This document shows, one piece after another, positions 1 through 12,600 of a stretch of DNA of 64,000 bases. The DNA lies in NCBI GenBank assembly GCA_016169945.1, contig JADLSH010000388.1:4910501-4974500 (forward strand), written 5' to 3'. The stretch comes from Trachythela sp. YZ-2020 (Eukaryota > Cnidaria > Anthozoa > Malacalcyonacea > Clavulariidae). The number at the start of each line of letters is the position of its first letter. Position 1 is the stretch's first letter. The position numbers and the translations under genes were made by a program. The notes under the pieces were generated by a model that saw only the letters and a program-made list of their open reading frames with translations, had not been told where the DNA came from and made no database searches.

Positions 1-3000
1 TGAATGTTAATTTGATGGCTCACTTCTGGGTTAGTTTGTGGGTGGGAGATGTTTGCTCTTTCTTAATCATATCTACCAGTTACAATGTAAACAAAGCCAA
101 GAAATCACCATCAATTCTTATACCATTACCACCATGTTGGGTAATCAACTGTCACTCACACCATCATCACTATCAACATCACCATCATTATCGTATCATC
201 ATCACCAACATAATCATTTTCACTGCCAGCATCATTATCACTGTCATCATCACCATCATAATCACCATAGCCATCATCACAACCATTGTCGTCATTGCCG
301 TTACCATCATCGTCTACCTGTTTTAATATCATCTCAAATTCACATCCACAGACATTAAAAGCCTTCTTAAATGGAATGGTTGAAAGAGATTGTGGCCATA
401 TAGTAGCTATTTCATCAATAACAGCTTTGCTGGCTGCACCTGGGTTGGTGGATTACTGTACTTCAAAATCAGGCGTGGCTATGATGATGGAAGCTTTAAG
501 ACAAGAAACACTCTACCACAAAAAACATGGTGTTGGTTTTACAACAATTTTACCAACAAAAGTTGATACTGGATTGTTTGAAGGTGCCAAAGGAAGGTTA
601 GATGGTGAACTTGTTATTCTATTATTCAATCAACAACAACTTTATTTAGGTGTCAAAATCTCCTAGCAAACCACTCAAATGGTACACTAATCGGGGACAT
701 AGTTATCAATATTATGTTGTTTATTATAATTGGGTATTGTTCTTTTGTATTTTCTATTGTTGTATTGTATTGTTCTAATAAATTGTCCATTGTACTGTCT
801 ATTGTTCTTTTTCATTGTCAATTGTTATATTGTATTGTCTATTGTATTGCCTATTGTGTTGCATTGTGTATTGTTATATTGTATTGTTCCATTGTTTTAT
901 TGTATCGTCTATTGTTTTAATGTATTGTTTTTTATTGTTCTAATGTATGGTCTATTGTTTTGTAGTGTTCTATTGAACTGGATCACGTGACAAATATGTT
1001 ATTGTTCACTGTTTATGAGGGTCACGTGATGCGATGTATTCATCACTCAACACCTCATCGGTTTATACAACGAAGCACAGCCGGTTCAACAAACTTCCGT
1101 GGCGCTATTTGAAGCAAATTTTGAAATTTAAGTCCCGAATACATGTTTTGGCTGTGCAAAAACCCGTCACTTCGATGATGACAAAAGCAAGAGAAGAATG
1201 GCTATTGATACTTCGAACGAGAGAGACGACGCCGGAGTTGAAAACGCATCGAGGCAAACAATATCTTTGTTTGCGAGCTCCACAGATTGTATATTAACAA
1301 GTAAGTTTATGTTCATATTTGCGCTTGATATTTAAATACCGCTGCGGTACAATGACCACAGGACTTCGCAGTTTATAAATAAACAAAGGGCTCTTTATAT
1401 GAATATTTATGTTTTAATGTAGTATTTATACATAATCTTTAGGCCCTAAATTGAAAAGAAGGAACGACGACCTCTGGTAAGAAACCCTCTCGCGTTGAAG
1501 ATATTCCTTCGACTTCATCGTCGTGCTCGAGCAGCTGGACGTACAGTCGATACGAAATCATTTGATCAAACCATACACCTCCCAAGATGACGAGCGATTC
1601 AACTGGTTGAAAGATGTTTTCTTGGAGGGATCAATTGAAGTTAACGACCCCCCTATCATACTTCAATAACAAATATTCGGATTGAAGTATACGACCCCCC
1701 TTGTATTATATCGTCAAATTTACGGGTTTTTGTGTCTGTTTCAAAGGAATTTTTATGACTTCCCTTTATTCTCTATTTCTCCATGTCTCAGTTCATTGAT
1801 TTTTTGACCAGGAAACAAATTCAAAAGACTTTCAACACGATCAATAATATGCGCTTGAGGTGTTTTGCTTTGCAATTTTGTCTCCGTGTTTTGATCGCAA
1901 ACTGCATCTTGTAAATATCTGTTCGATGACTCATTGCTGGAAAGGCGTTATAAAAGGCCTTAAAATGTTTGGCGAGCATACTGCAACAGTATTCCACCGA
2001 CGAAATGTCTATCCACGACGAACTGCGAGAAGTAATCTTTGGCGACAACATGGAAGTGACGATAGATTTCCTGAAGCAACACGGTCTCGTCGCAAGCCAG
2101 AGAACTTTAGAAACCACCAAATATATAAAAAGAAGCTAAACGAAATTCTCGATATAAAGATCATGAATAAAAATCATGAATCATGATAAAAAGCTATTAT
2201 TTGGGCCATTGAAGTATACGACTCCCTTGGGGCAGGGGGGTCGTTAACTTCAATTGATCCTTCTTGGAGTACCTCAACACTTGGAAAGACTCGACTACTG
2301 CAAGAGAAGGGGAGTATTCCAGCACAGTTAAGTGATTCCAGCAGCGACAGAGGGAAAATGTTTCTTTCCACCCAGACCTATGAGGGTTTCAAAATCTCGG
2401 TCTACTCCCACATCGAGGCAATTAAATTCCTCCTTGCTCAGGGCTTTCAATATGTCCTGAGTGAGAGATTTATGCAGGATGTGGTTGAAGATTACTTTGG
2501 GCACCAAAGAGGGAAAGGCGGACGGTCAGACAACCCCACAGCTCGACAGTTTGGATACAACGACCTAACCATTGCAGCACAAAGGGATATTGCCCCAGTG
2601 GTAAGAGGTAATGTTGGTGGTCGTTATACTAAAGAGAAATGGTACACAGTCAAAAGAAAGAAACAGAAGTAAACTGTCTATTAATAGATAGAGACAGTTT
2701 ATATGTGTACTACCAACGCAAAAATCTCACATTTTGTAACAAGTCTGCCAACAAGCCATCAACAAGTTGTCAACTGCTTGTCCCAAGTTGTCAACAAGTA
2801 TGGAACAACTTGTTAACAAATTGTAACAAGCTTGATGGCAAGACTGTTCCAACAAGTCCGTTACATGCTTGATATAACAATATTGTTACAACCTTGAGTT
2901 GTCAACCTTGTAACATTCTTGTTGTATCATGGCTCTGACAGACCTGTTAGAACAACCTTGTAACAAGTCTGATAATGCCATCAAGCTTGTTACAAGTTGT

Positions 3001-5538
3001 TAACAGCTTGTTCCAAACTTGTTACAACAACTGGGAACAAGCAGTGCGAAGACAGCTTGTTTGCAGACTTGTTACAATTTGTGCATTTTTAGGCGTGTAG
3101 TATGAATATCTTCAAAAATAAATGTTGGTATGAGCTTTCTTCTGTGTCACTGAACCCTGAATATATTCATGAGAATAAATTAAGAAAGCTCAGAACAATT
3201 TGAATAAGCATGCATCTATACATCTTTTACTTGTCAAAGAGAAGAGTCTTGCACATTTGGCATCAGACTGTGTAAAAAAATAAAGTAGGTTGCAGTTTAA
3301 TGAGTTAACAAGACATAATGCCAGATTTTTTGGTTAATAACTCATAAAGTAGGGCACATTGTGCCTTAATGGATTGACAAGTGATAATAGTTTGCCACAT
3401 CAAATGCACGTTTTAGTTCACTGATGTAAACAGTGTTATATGTGTGGTTGACTGGCTAGGATATGTAATATATCACTAAATAACACCTGTGTTAATACAG
3501 AACTATATCTGGATCTGTAACTATTTGTAACATCATGGCATTTCAGACTTAGTTCTAGATATATTAACCATGCTTAGCCACTACACCAGAATATTTACTT
3601 ATAATGAAAACATTTAACCTGGCTGCATCAACAGTAATATATTAATATGCAGAATACCAAATATTTTTTCCAGGCTAGCAAAGAATAATCTTTATTAAAA
3701 CATACAATATTTTCCTAATGAATGATATTTACAACTATATAATCTGTGTCTTGAAATGAACACACATAAAAGTAAAAAAAAACCTTGTCTAAACGTTCAA
3801 CAAGGTAAGGCATGGTTAGTTCATTTCAAGACAGAAGTTATATTCTACACCATAGCTGACACTGGACCCCCCAGTGGTCCAATTACAACTATAATTATAC
3901 CACTATAAATATTTACCCTATATACATTCATTTTTTATCCGAACTTTGTTTCATGTCCTTTCTAAGTTTGATCTTATAAAAAGATCTCACTTTCAAGTAA
4001 AGTTTGACAACATTTTCCAAACATAATTTTACAATGTTATCCCACAATGACTTAACTTTGGGTGACTCTAGAGTTAAAAGGATATGTTCTCAGTTGGTAT
4101 GTTTCAGAGAACCAGTTTTGACTTGGCTACTTCAGTTCTAAAACAGACTTCAGCTTCTTCTAAGATAGCCACCAAATCATCACATGGTGTGACCAGGCCA
4201 CCTCAACTCATTTGAACACTTCATATTCTGCCTTGTTCTTCTTAAATAATTTTGAGACAACATAGAGGCCCACGTTCAGCTGGATTAATTTGCATAGCTT
4301 GCGCAGCAACAGGAGTAGATTCACTCTTATCTCTTATTTGGCTAACATTGTAAAAGCCAACCAAATGATCTGGAATATGAATCATTATCAAGTTCGTTAC
4401 CCTGAAGTCTGCACAGTTCAAAATTTCACACGATCTCGGTATCAACCCATAGAAATCCTCGAGAAGTTTGTCCTGATTTTTCTTCGTATAAAATTTTTGG
4501 TACAATGGCAATATAGCTTTGAACAAAGCCTCACTAGCTGACGCCGTCTTTAAGCTCGTATTTACTTCTTCGCCGTATATGTTCTCCTTTATGATATTGG
4601 CTTTTATGGTTTCGACAATCAGAAAGTCCTGTATTTACAATACAATCTGAGTCAACACTTTGACTTTCGTCTCGATGTTTTGAATTGGTATGCCGCGTTA
4701 ATCCACCCTTTGATTTCACTGCGTGCATGGAAATGCTTTCTGACCTTCGATTTCAACCAGAGCATCAATGAACTCTTGTTCTACTTCGGTATTGTCGTCC
4801 TCAGCCGTGGTAAAATCAACAGTAACATTCATACGATATTCATCACCTATCTCGGTCATACTCTAAGGAGTCTTCGGCTAATTTTTCTTCCAAATACTGG
4901 CCAACTTCAAAGTTTATATTCAATTCATCCGCCATGATAAGAAACGTAAAGTTAAACCGGCTGTGGCGGATAAAAAGCGAGTAAAACGCCGCTGAATGTA
5001 TCAAATCACTCCTCAAGTATATCAAATTACAGCTTGAGAAGCGAACCTATGAACACATCGCATCACGTGACATTTTTTCTCTTTGATCCCCGACATCATT
5101 TGCCGCCCTCTTTGATGTTTTGCCGCTAGCCTAACCATCTTCATCTATTAACTGTGATTCTACTCACTTTGGTGTTCACCAAATGAATTCTTTCTCGTTT
5201 TAAAGGTTCAGCGTGCTTCCTCCAACAATACAGCCTGAATATGTTGCAATGAAAACAATTGATGCCATCGAGAGAAATGAAACATATGTTATTCTTCCTC
5301 CGTGGTTGGGAGCAATATTTGCCCTTAAACCGTACGTTTACATACTTCCAAACTAAATTTTAAAAGTTCACATATATTTCAACAATTTTTAGATATCTAA
5401 CATTAATATTTTACTTTCACTCCGATTATATCTCTCTATTTTAGTTTGCTGCCGCAGAAACTGATAGATGTGTGTGTGAGATTCGCTGCATTGGACGAAG
5501 GAATGAAGGAATTTACTGGACACAAGAAAGAAATTTAA
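1..5538 (+). CDS. Short-chain dehydrogenase/reductase (SDR16C/HSD17B11-RDH10-like), 3' part
   Basis: Four exons are visible: 1-29 (cut by the window start), 352-596, 5206-5331 and 5445-5538 with stop TAA at 5536. Together they give 163 residues in one open frame; the 5' exons with the Rossmann cofactor motif lie outside. What is seen: an NVNLMAHFW segment (the SDR active-site Asn region), an ISS serine motif, then YCTSK, the catalytic YxxxK (Tyr codon 454-456, Lys 466-468), then a PTKVDTG loop and a C-terminal helix ending GHKKEI. Order and spacing match the membrane-associated SDR16C/17-beta-HSD 11/13/RDH10 group, which oxidises or reduces retinoids or steroids at ER or lipid-droplet membranes; the substrate here is inferred only. 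The 4.6-kb third intron is packed with transposon remnants. Splice sites are GT-AG. Exact paralogue cannot be decided without the N-terminal half. Confidence 0.88.
130..330. repeat. CAT/ATC-rich microsatellite
   Basis: Degenerate trinucleotide run of cat/atc units within the intron just before the 352-596 SDR exon. It produces long His- or Ile-rich open frames that are not genes. Confidence 0.8.
708..985. repeat. ATTGT low-complexity tract
   Basis: Irregular repetition of attgt/ttgta words in the SDR intron. It yields apparent hydrophobic frames by chance; no coding signal. Confidence 0.8.
1508..2672 (+). mobile_element. P-element/THAP9-type transposase remnant (C-terminal part)
   Basis: Two pieces, 1508-1627 and 2270-2669, read as the C-terminal half of a P-element-like transposase once the 633-bp insertion at 1628-2260 is ignored. 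Piece one carries KPYTSQDDERFNWLKDVFLE; piece two carries SxQTYEGFKIS, then an IKFLLAQGFQYVLSERF segment, then QDVVEDYFGHQRGKGGRSDN and a NDLTIAAQRDIAPVV tail. These match the conserved order in animal P-type transposases. A frame change near 2330 and the loss of the N-terminal THAP and main catalytic parts mean this is a dead fragment. It sits in the SDR intron on the same strand. Confidence 0.8.
1628..2260. mobile_element. Merlin-like TIR element nested in the P-element remnant
   Basis: Perfect 27-bp terminal inverted repeats begin GGATCAATTGAAGTTAACGA at 1628 and end with the complement at 2260. The flanking 9-bp direct repeat TTCTTGGAG (1619-1627 and 2261-2269) is the target-site duplication. 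Inside, 2005-2139 encodes a 44-residue frame beginning MSIHDELREVIFGD and containing DFLKQHGLVASQR, which resembles the N-terminal start of ISXO2-like (Merlin) transposases. The 8-9 bp duplication also fits Merlin. The rest of the transposase is missing, so it is non-autonomous. The family call is an inference from duplication size plus this short frame. Confidence 0.75.
2708..3102. mobile_element. MITE rich in acaagttgt words (copy 1)
   Basis: Ends are inverted repeats of the type TACACACGTAAAAATCTCAC...; the interior is made almost wholly of acaagttg/caacttgt words in both orientations. At least four relatives occur in the window (43136-43406, 53870-54138, 57893-58190, 59795-60360). Flanking TA suggests a Tc1/mariner-type target, not proven. 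Confidence 0.75.
3103..4240. other. Intron sequence with no recognised feature
   Basis: AT-rich intron of the SDR gene. An inverted pair around 3743-3845 (both arms contain the words of tgtcttgaaatgaac and its complement) hints at a small fold-back element. I see nothing else. Confidence 0.5.
4247..4935 (-). pseudogene. Degenerate zinc-finger-like gene copy
   Basis: Reading leftward from an ATG at 4935 (MADELNINFEVGQYLEEKLA) the coding-like sequence continues through stops and frame changes: a partial C2H2-like segment (SKGGLTRHTNSKHR) and then KNQDKLLEDFYGLIPRSCEI with an NPAERGPL motif near 4260. The order looks like a multicopy invertebrate hypothetical zinc-finger protein, but I do not recognise the family by name. 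Frame breaks, lack of splice signals and location inside an intron on the opposite strand point to a dead copy. Confidence 0.45.
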
Positions 5539-5547
5539 TTCATTGAT

Positions 5548-6002
5548 CAGGGCGCAAAATAACGGCCGGGCAACGGACAATGTCCGGCCAAAATGAGTAG
5601 TTGTCCGGTCAAACTCTCGCATGACCGGTCATTTTGACCGGCTACTTTTTAAAGTTTACATGTAATTCAGTTGCTAAATAAAGCGAACGAGCAAACTATT
5701 TTCATGCAATTTTCTCTTGGATTAAGTTTCGAAGTTGCTGACAAAGTGAAAATAGCCGGCACGCAGTGACTGCAACTGTTAAAACTTATGTTCTTTGTTA
5801 ATTTCGTCTGATGTTGCGTCTACAATAAAACTCAGAAGTGGTTCTTGACTTCTACAGACATTTTTCTAGTTACATTAAGTATTTTACATTTAAGGTGACT
5901 TTGTCAGGCTTTAGTTTAGCTGAATAATTTGACCGACCGGGTGTCCGAGCTGAAGTTGGTTTGGCCGGTCACCTTGACCACCAGCCGTTATTTCGCGCCC
6001 CG
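5548..6002. mobile_element. TIR element of about 455 bp, GCGC(A)AAATAACGGC ends
   Basis: Left end GGGCGCAAAATAACGGC and right end GCCGTTATTTCGCGCCCC are inverted. Subterminal ccggtca/tgaccgg words repeat in both arms. It begins 10 bp after the SDR stop codon and so would form the gene's 3' UTR; an AATAAA near 5677 lies inside it. Similar short words (TTGAT) sit at both flanks but I could not fix an exact duplication. Confidence 0.65.
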
Positions 6003-6655
6003 TTGATTACTTTTCAAAACAATAGAGCTAGAAAAAACTTGTAATGAGAATATATTTTGTTGCTAGATATTGTGAATGTAATTATGACTTAGCAGGAAAT
6101 ATATTAGGTTCAGATGGATTTGAGAAAGTATGGTCAGCAAGTAACTTGGCAAACTCACTTTTGTAATGTAAACGATCATAAATTTGTTACATGGTGAGTG
6201 AGAGAAGAAACAAAGTTAACAGTATTCAAAAAGAACAACATAATATCAAAATATATTTCAAGTATGAATGAGGTAATACCATCATATCTCTATGTTTAAA
6301 GTTCTAACATATTCACCAATGACTGGCGTACTGGTTTAGTGTGTTTTGCATAATATACTGCTAGATGAAATTTAGAATGTACATTAGTCTAAACTGTATT
6401 CTGTGCGTGTTTTTTACAGCTGGTAATTTCACAAATTGATTATTGTTTAGTTTAGTTCATTAATGTGCATTAGAACTCTTTTACGCGCTGTTTTTATAGG
6501 TTGTTTCAAAAATTTGTTAATTCCCATTAATGACTGTTCTATGGGAAAACAATGAATGCAACTGAAAATAACAGTTTCAAACAAATTTTGCAAATGGCAA
6601 AATGGATAAAAATAGTCAGGCCAAAAACAGCAATCACTCAAATACCCCAAATATA
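6003..6655. other. Intergenic stretch, convergent SDR and cyclin L 3' ends
   Basis: AT-rich sequence between the SDR 3' end and the cyclin L stop codon. No gene or repeat recognised; it should hold one or both polyadenylation sites. Confidence 0.5.
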
Positions 6656-9600
6656 CTACCGCGCTTCCCTACGTTCCCGCTTATCTGATACCTTAAAGTC
6701 CCCATTTCTCCCCCTAGAGTCCTTGCTGTCTTCTCGACGTACATGCTTATCCTCGAGTTTCGCATTCCGTCTATCTCGGCTTCTACTTCGGCTACGGCGA
6801 TGAGGTGATCGGCTCCTGTCGCGCGGCCTTCGGTTAGCGTTCGTATCGCTTTTAGATTTTTGCAGTTTTTTATTCGATCGTACATCATCGCGTTTCTCTC
6901 GGCGATTGTCGTCAGTCTTTCCTCGTGCCAGTTTTCGTTTGCGGCTGTCTTCATGCGAACTACCGCTGTCACCGCTATCAGAATCGCTGCCACTGCTGAC
7001 GTCAGATTCGGTGTCGGTTCCCGATGCACTGTGGGATTTATCGCTCACAGGACTGCGCGGCCGTTTTGTCGCTTTTTGACTTTTACTATTGCCTTTTCGC
7101 GTTGGTTGCGTTTTGCTAGATTTCTTGCCAGACGTCTTTGTTTCTTGACTATAAAACAAATATATTAGACAATTGAGTTCAATTTAATATATTTTACATG
7201 GTGCTGTAGCACTGAGGAAAATCTCTAATGAACACTTACCTTTCAGATTTGGTGCTTCCATTTTTCTTGACATCACTAGTACGAGATTTTGAGCTTTCAC
7301 CCAGTGGAGATGGATTAGAATTTGGTGAGCCTAAGAAGGAGATACTTATTCAAAAGTTACTCAGTAGTTCAATTTCTACGACCAAAACTCTTAATCGAGG
7401 TTCTTTATCAGTAACATTCTGTAGGTTTTTCATACTTTCATACCTGGATGAGAGAAACGAACACTACTAGTCTTCTTTTTGATTATACTATCAGCGGCTT
7501 TCGTGGATGATTCCGCAATTTTCTTAGCTTTCTTTAGCTTATCGACAGCCTTATTCAGAGTTTGTAGAGAGATCTATGGAGAAAGGCAAACGTTTAGCTT
7601 CTTGTTTGTTATAAAGAGTTACTGACGATGGCGGTGATGATAGTGATGGAGATGTGGTGGCAGAGTTGCAAAAAGCTGCGGGAATGCGGGTACTGCCCGC
7701 GAGGATGGTTTACTGGCATCGAGGAAGGTTGAAAATGAAACACGCAATAAAACACAGCAAAGCAGTAAGTACTAGACTAGTCAATATCAAGATTTTGTTG
7801 GCATCTCACTCGATTGAATAATTATTGAAGGGTTTTGTAGATGGAAAATGATTGAGTGTAAATTATATACATTTATTAGACCTAACCAGGAACAGCTGCG
7901 AAAAATACAATCATAGGCCCCTGGCAGGAATCGACCCTATAGGTCTCTGGCAAGAGTTGGTTAGAGCGCTGCACCGGAATCGCAGGGCCGCAGGTTCGAT
8001 TTCTGCCAGGGACCTATAGTTGCATTTTTCGCAGCTGTTCCTGGTTAGGTCTAATAAATGTATATAATTTACACTCAATAATTTTCCATCTACAAAACCC
8101 TTCAATAACTAGACTAGTCAGGCTATTATTAGTAGCAACAGTCAGCATTCAGTCAGAATAGCAGTACTGCAATGGCAAAGGCCAACTGGCAAACCTACCC
8201 AGGCAAAAAAACTGCATGTAGGAAAGTTTTGAGAAAGCTTGGAAAAACCCAAAATCATACCCGGAAAAAGGTTGAATACGTTTTGCCACTCTGTGGTGGT
8301 AGGGTGGTGTTGTAGTGATGGTCATGATAATGATAGTTGTGTTCGTCACTACGATTGTACTACAGAGAATGGTGATAGTGGTGAAGCAGTAGTAGTGCAT
8401 GGTGGTAGAAAAACCAGTGTTGATTTTAGAATTTCTGTTTTAATACTCTCGGTTTCAGTTTGCTTTTCAAAACGCGATTCTAATATTAGTTCAAAATTAC
8501 GTAACGTTGTTTACTAATTAGCCAACTTCCAATGAAATTACACAACAAATGTTCCAAATTTGCAATCTAAGTTCGAAATTAAGTTGCTAAGTTCAAAACT
8601 AGGTTCCAAAGTACGTTCCAAAGTTAGACATTGTTCTAATGTCAATTCGTAATTCGGAACGTACTTTGGAACCTAGTTTTGAACTTAGCAACGTAATTTC
8701 GAACTTAGGTTGCAAATTTGGAACATTTGTTGTGTAATTTCATTGGAAGTTGGCTAATTAGTAAACAACGTTACGTAATTCTGAACTAATATTAGAATCG
8801 CGTTTTGAAAAGCAAACTGAAACCGAGAGTAACAATAGCCAACCTTTGGTCGTTGGTATAACTTCAGTAATGTAACACACACATCCTAGAAAATGATCAT
8901 CAGATTCGCATATTAGTTTTTTTTACAAATATTAATCAATCTTTGTTGTAATCAATGAAATGTATGGGACAAACAGTATTATTGATAGAACTACTTAGTA
9001 AGGCTTACTTCAATGTCCTCAACAGTGCTATCAAAAAGTTCCCACCATGGAGGACGAGAAGGAAGTGGAATCTTTGAAAAAAGAAATAGTATATAAGGCC
9101 GGCAGTTTCTGGCGCTTGAAGTAATCTACTTTACACTGCATGCATGTACTATCAAGACACGAGTGTTGGAAAGAAAAATAAATACCTGTAACTGTCGAGC
9201 AGAAAGGGATATACAAGCACAAGCGATGGTTTCGGGTTGATATCGAACAAAAACGTTTGTTCGCAATGCGTCGTTCATATAGTTCCTATATATGAGAATA
9301 TAATATAGCTACAGGTGGAAACATCGGTCGCCAACGTCAAATAAATTGACACAGTAAGCAAATGATGTTAAATGTTTCTATTACATGTATTTTCCACCAA
9401 ACACAGGGTCAGTACATATAGTGAATGAACTATTTAGCCACTCCGAAACACACTCACTGAAAGAAACACACCCATATACCCACCACTTTTAAACATCCTC
9501 CAATGCAGTTCATACCAGGCCTTAATGGAGTTTCCCCAACCAGTTAAAATCACTATAACGAGCTTATGAAAATACATAAAGGATATATCCTGACTCCTAC

Positions 9601-12600
9601 GTAAGTTAAGATATGGGCGAAAGAAAACTACCTACCAAGCTCTCTGAGCTAATTGTTGGTTTTTCTCGCATTCCAAAACTTGTAGAAAAGTAATGACCAC
9701 TTTATGAGGGTGTTGTACATGAACACAGAAACCAAGCTCCTACATGTGTTATAACATAGAAAATATAGTATATTAACCACTAGTGCCTCTTCTGACTTAT
9801 TTAACCATATGGTCAGGAGGTCTAACTTAATTGGTCTATGGTTCTATGGCTATAGAGGTCTAACGAATCATTCGATATTATGTATATGATCATTATGGTG
9901 GTCTAACGAATCATTGTTTATTATATATAATGCATGGTTATGGAGGTGTCTTGTGCTTTTTTTCTAGAATGGCATTATATGAAAATATAGTCTCTGGGTA
10001 CAATATAATTTCACCTGAAAATTCATTCCTCCCTTATCCTTAATGCAACTAAAATGCAATGTTTTTATGCAAACCACCACAATTATTTCTTTCGTATTTT
10101 ATACCTAATTCCAGACGAAGGGCCTTCGCTCGAAACATCGAAGTTCTTGTTATAGAGTTAAGATATTTGATCCATAAGTGCAGGAACAACTTCAAGTTGG
10201 AGGGGCACTTCATCTTATGGACACCTCTTCTATTAGAAAAGGGCACTTTTTCCATTGTTTTAGTTGGAGAAAAGGGCACTTTGAAGAAAACTTGGGGGAG
10301 GGCACGTGCCCCCACCCACCACCACCCCCCTGGTTTGATCCTACAAACCCTCAATCATATCACTACCTACACTGAAACAACGCATTCAAGATTAAATTCT
10401 ATATACCATAACACACTGTGTAGAAAACTTGGGGGAGGGCACGTGCCCCCACCCCCACCTCCTGGTTTGATGCTACAAACCCTCAATCGTATCACTACCT
10501 ACACTGAAACAACGCATTCAAGATTAAATTCTATATACCATAATAACACACTGTGTACAGCTATTTCAATTAAGGTGGTCACAAGCACTAGTCAAATGTA
10601 CAATGTAAACGCGAAGAGTACAATGGGAATGAGATATTTTATAGGCTAAAATGTATTGTAAATCGCCTCGTGGGATAAGCAAGTGGCGAGCATTTAACAT
10701 ATTTGCATATTTACAAGTAATACAGCTAGCTCTTTACTTGATCAGTCGCTTGATATATCAAACATAATCAAAGAATACGCTATGCCTAGGCTTTAAGACA
10801 AGTCTTACGATGGAGAATTATTTTCTTGATAGAAATTATAGGATTGGAAGTGAAAGAAGCAACTTCAACCGTTTGCGACTAATTTGTAAATTTGTGCACG
10901 CGTTGTCGCCGGCAAATTAAATGCAAACAAAAAGGCAGAAGGTATGCATGTATACCTCTGGGAATAGCCAAAACAAAGGATCTATAATCATTGGTTACCT
11001 CATTGGCTACATTAAACAGCTAAACATATTAAAATAAGATCATCTTGCTGTTCGCGCTTGGAATGTACATTTGACTATTGTCTGTGACAACCTTAATTGA
11101 AATAGCTGTACAATATTGTATTGTCAACTGTTATTTACAACAAATGTCTGGATAAAAAAACGCTTCAAATCACCTTAAGTATTCTTCTTTCCGCTTTAAT
11201 AACTAAATTCTTTAAGGTAAAATATGTGTTTCCCATGTACTCCATTGGAGATATAGGTCTGTTGGTAGAAAGAGAAAAACACAGACAAAACTTAATGTCA
11301 CTGAAGAATACAAAATACATAACATCATTGTCAAATGCAAACTTGTTTTCTTTGACTTAACACTGAGCTACCCTCCCTACTCCCTCCTTGCAGGGGGTGG
11401 ACAAAATAGCGGACCATTGGTCCCAGAAAATATTTATGGTCAGCAGAAAGAAAATAGGAAAATATCAAATCAAAAGAACTGCTGTCAGCAAATGCAGAAT
11501 ATCATCAGGCTCCTTGATCAGGTAGCGCAACAGTGAACTCATCGATCAAATGTTCACTCTTAATTATTCCAACCTGCAGTACCTCTACTGTGCACTGAAG
11601 TGTCCTAAACAGTCAACCTAGACACAATTTCAACAGTAGTTTTGGTTTTACAGATGTTGTTAAATCCAGTTAGCAGAATATAGCAATCAATTTGTCATTT
11701 TGTTAAACAGTTAAAGTGCAGTTATGAACTGTCGACACCCTCACAGAAAGTTTTTCATATTTTTCCGTGGTGGTCTCAGAAAATAAAATATCTCTCCACC
11801 CCTGCCTCCATGCTAGAAAACTGTCATTTGATGAGAATTATTTATTAGACTTATCGCGCGAAAAGCCATGCCATTTCGTCTCACAATATAGTAACACTTG
11901 GTAATATAGTAAAATAATATATCACTAAAATACTATGGATAACGGTAACTTACATCCATATGGATAATTGTGCAATATATACAGTAATATAATCATACTA
12001 ATAAATAATAGTATGTGTAATCAATAGATAAAGTATATTAATATCAAGGGGCCCCATAGAGTAATAAGCTCTTTAGGGACATGTTTCACAAAGCATGTAA
12101 ATTAGTACTTTTGTAATAGATAATTAAAGATCATCTAACTAAACTCTGTGCCATCCATTGTATTTGGGGGGTGTTTGTAACCTCCTATATTACCCCTTTG
12201 AATTGTTTCCTTTGCAGAAATACTGAAGAGAGAACCTGTTGTTGAGGCTATTGAGCTAGCACTTTTCTTGGAATGTGACTGTGCGAAAAACGTCGTGAAC
12301 TGAACTGTCCAAATGTTAGATATATCAAACATTAGTATAACTGTAGCACATAAGCCTGGATTGAAACAACACACAAATCAGTTGACAATTTGGACAAGCA
12401 ACCGCCTGCAATGGTTTACAAGAGAGCATAAAGATTTGTCCTGCATTTTGTTCGAGTATATATATTTAAATATCTAACCTACAGGCCTGAAATGTCAAAA
12501 ATCACTTAATAAAATTAGAAAACAGTATGAGTGCAATGAATCGCACTCCTTGGACCAGTTAGGCGTGGACATTTTTTCCATCCCCACTGCACTAGGCATT

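Noticed and set aside
1034..1297. 87-codon forward frame upstream of the P-element remnant
   Set aside because: No recognisable domain in any frame; could belong to the element but cannot be supported.
6634..7168. Other long frames overlapping the cyclin L RS exon on both strands
   Set aside because: Shadows of the Arg/Ser-rich coding sequence; the cyclin L frame is fixed by splice phase.
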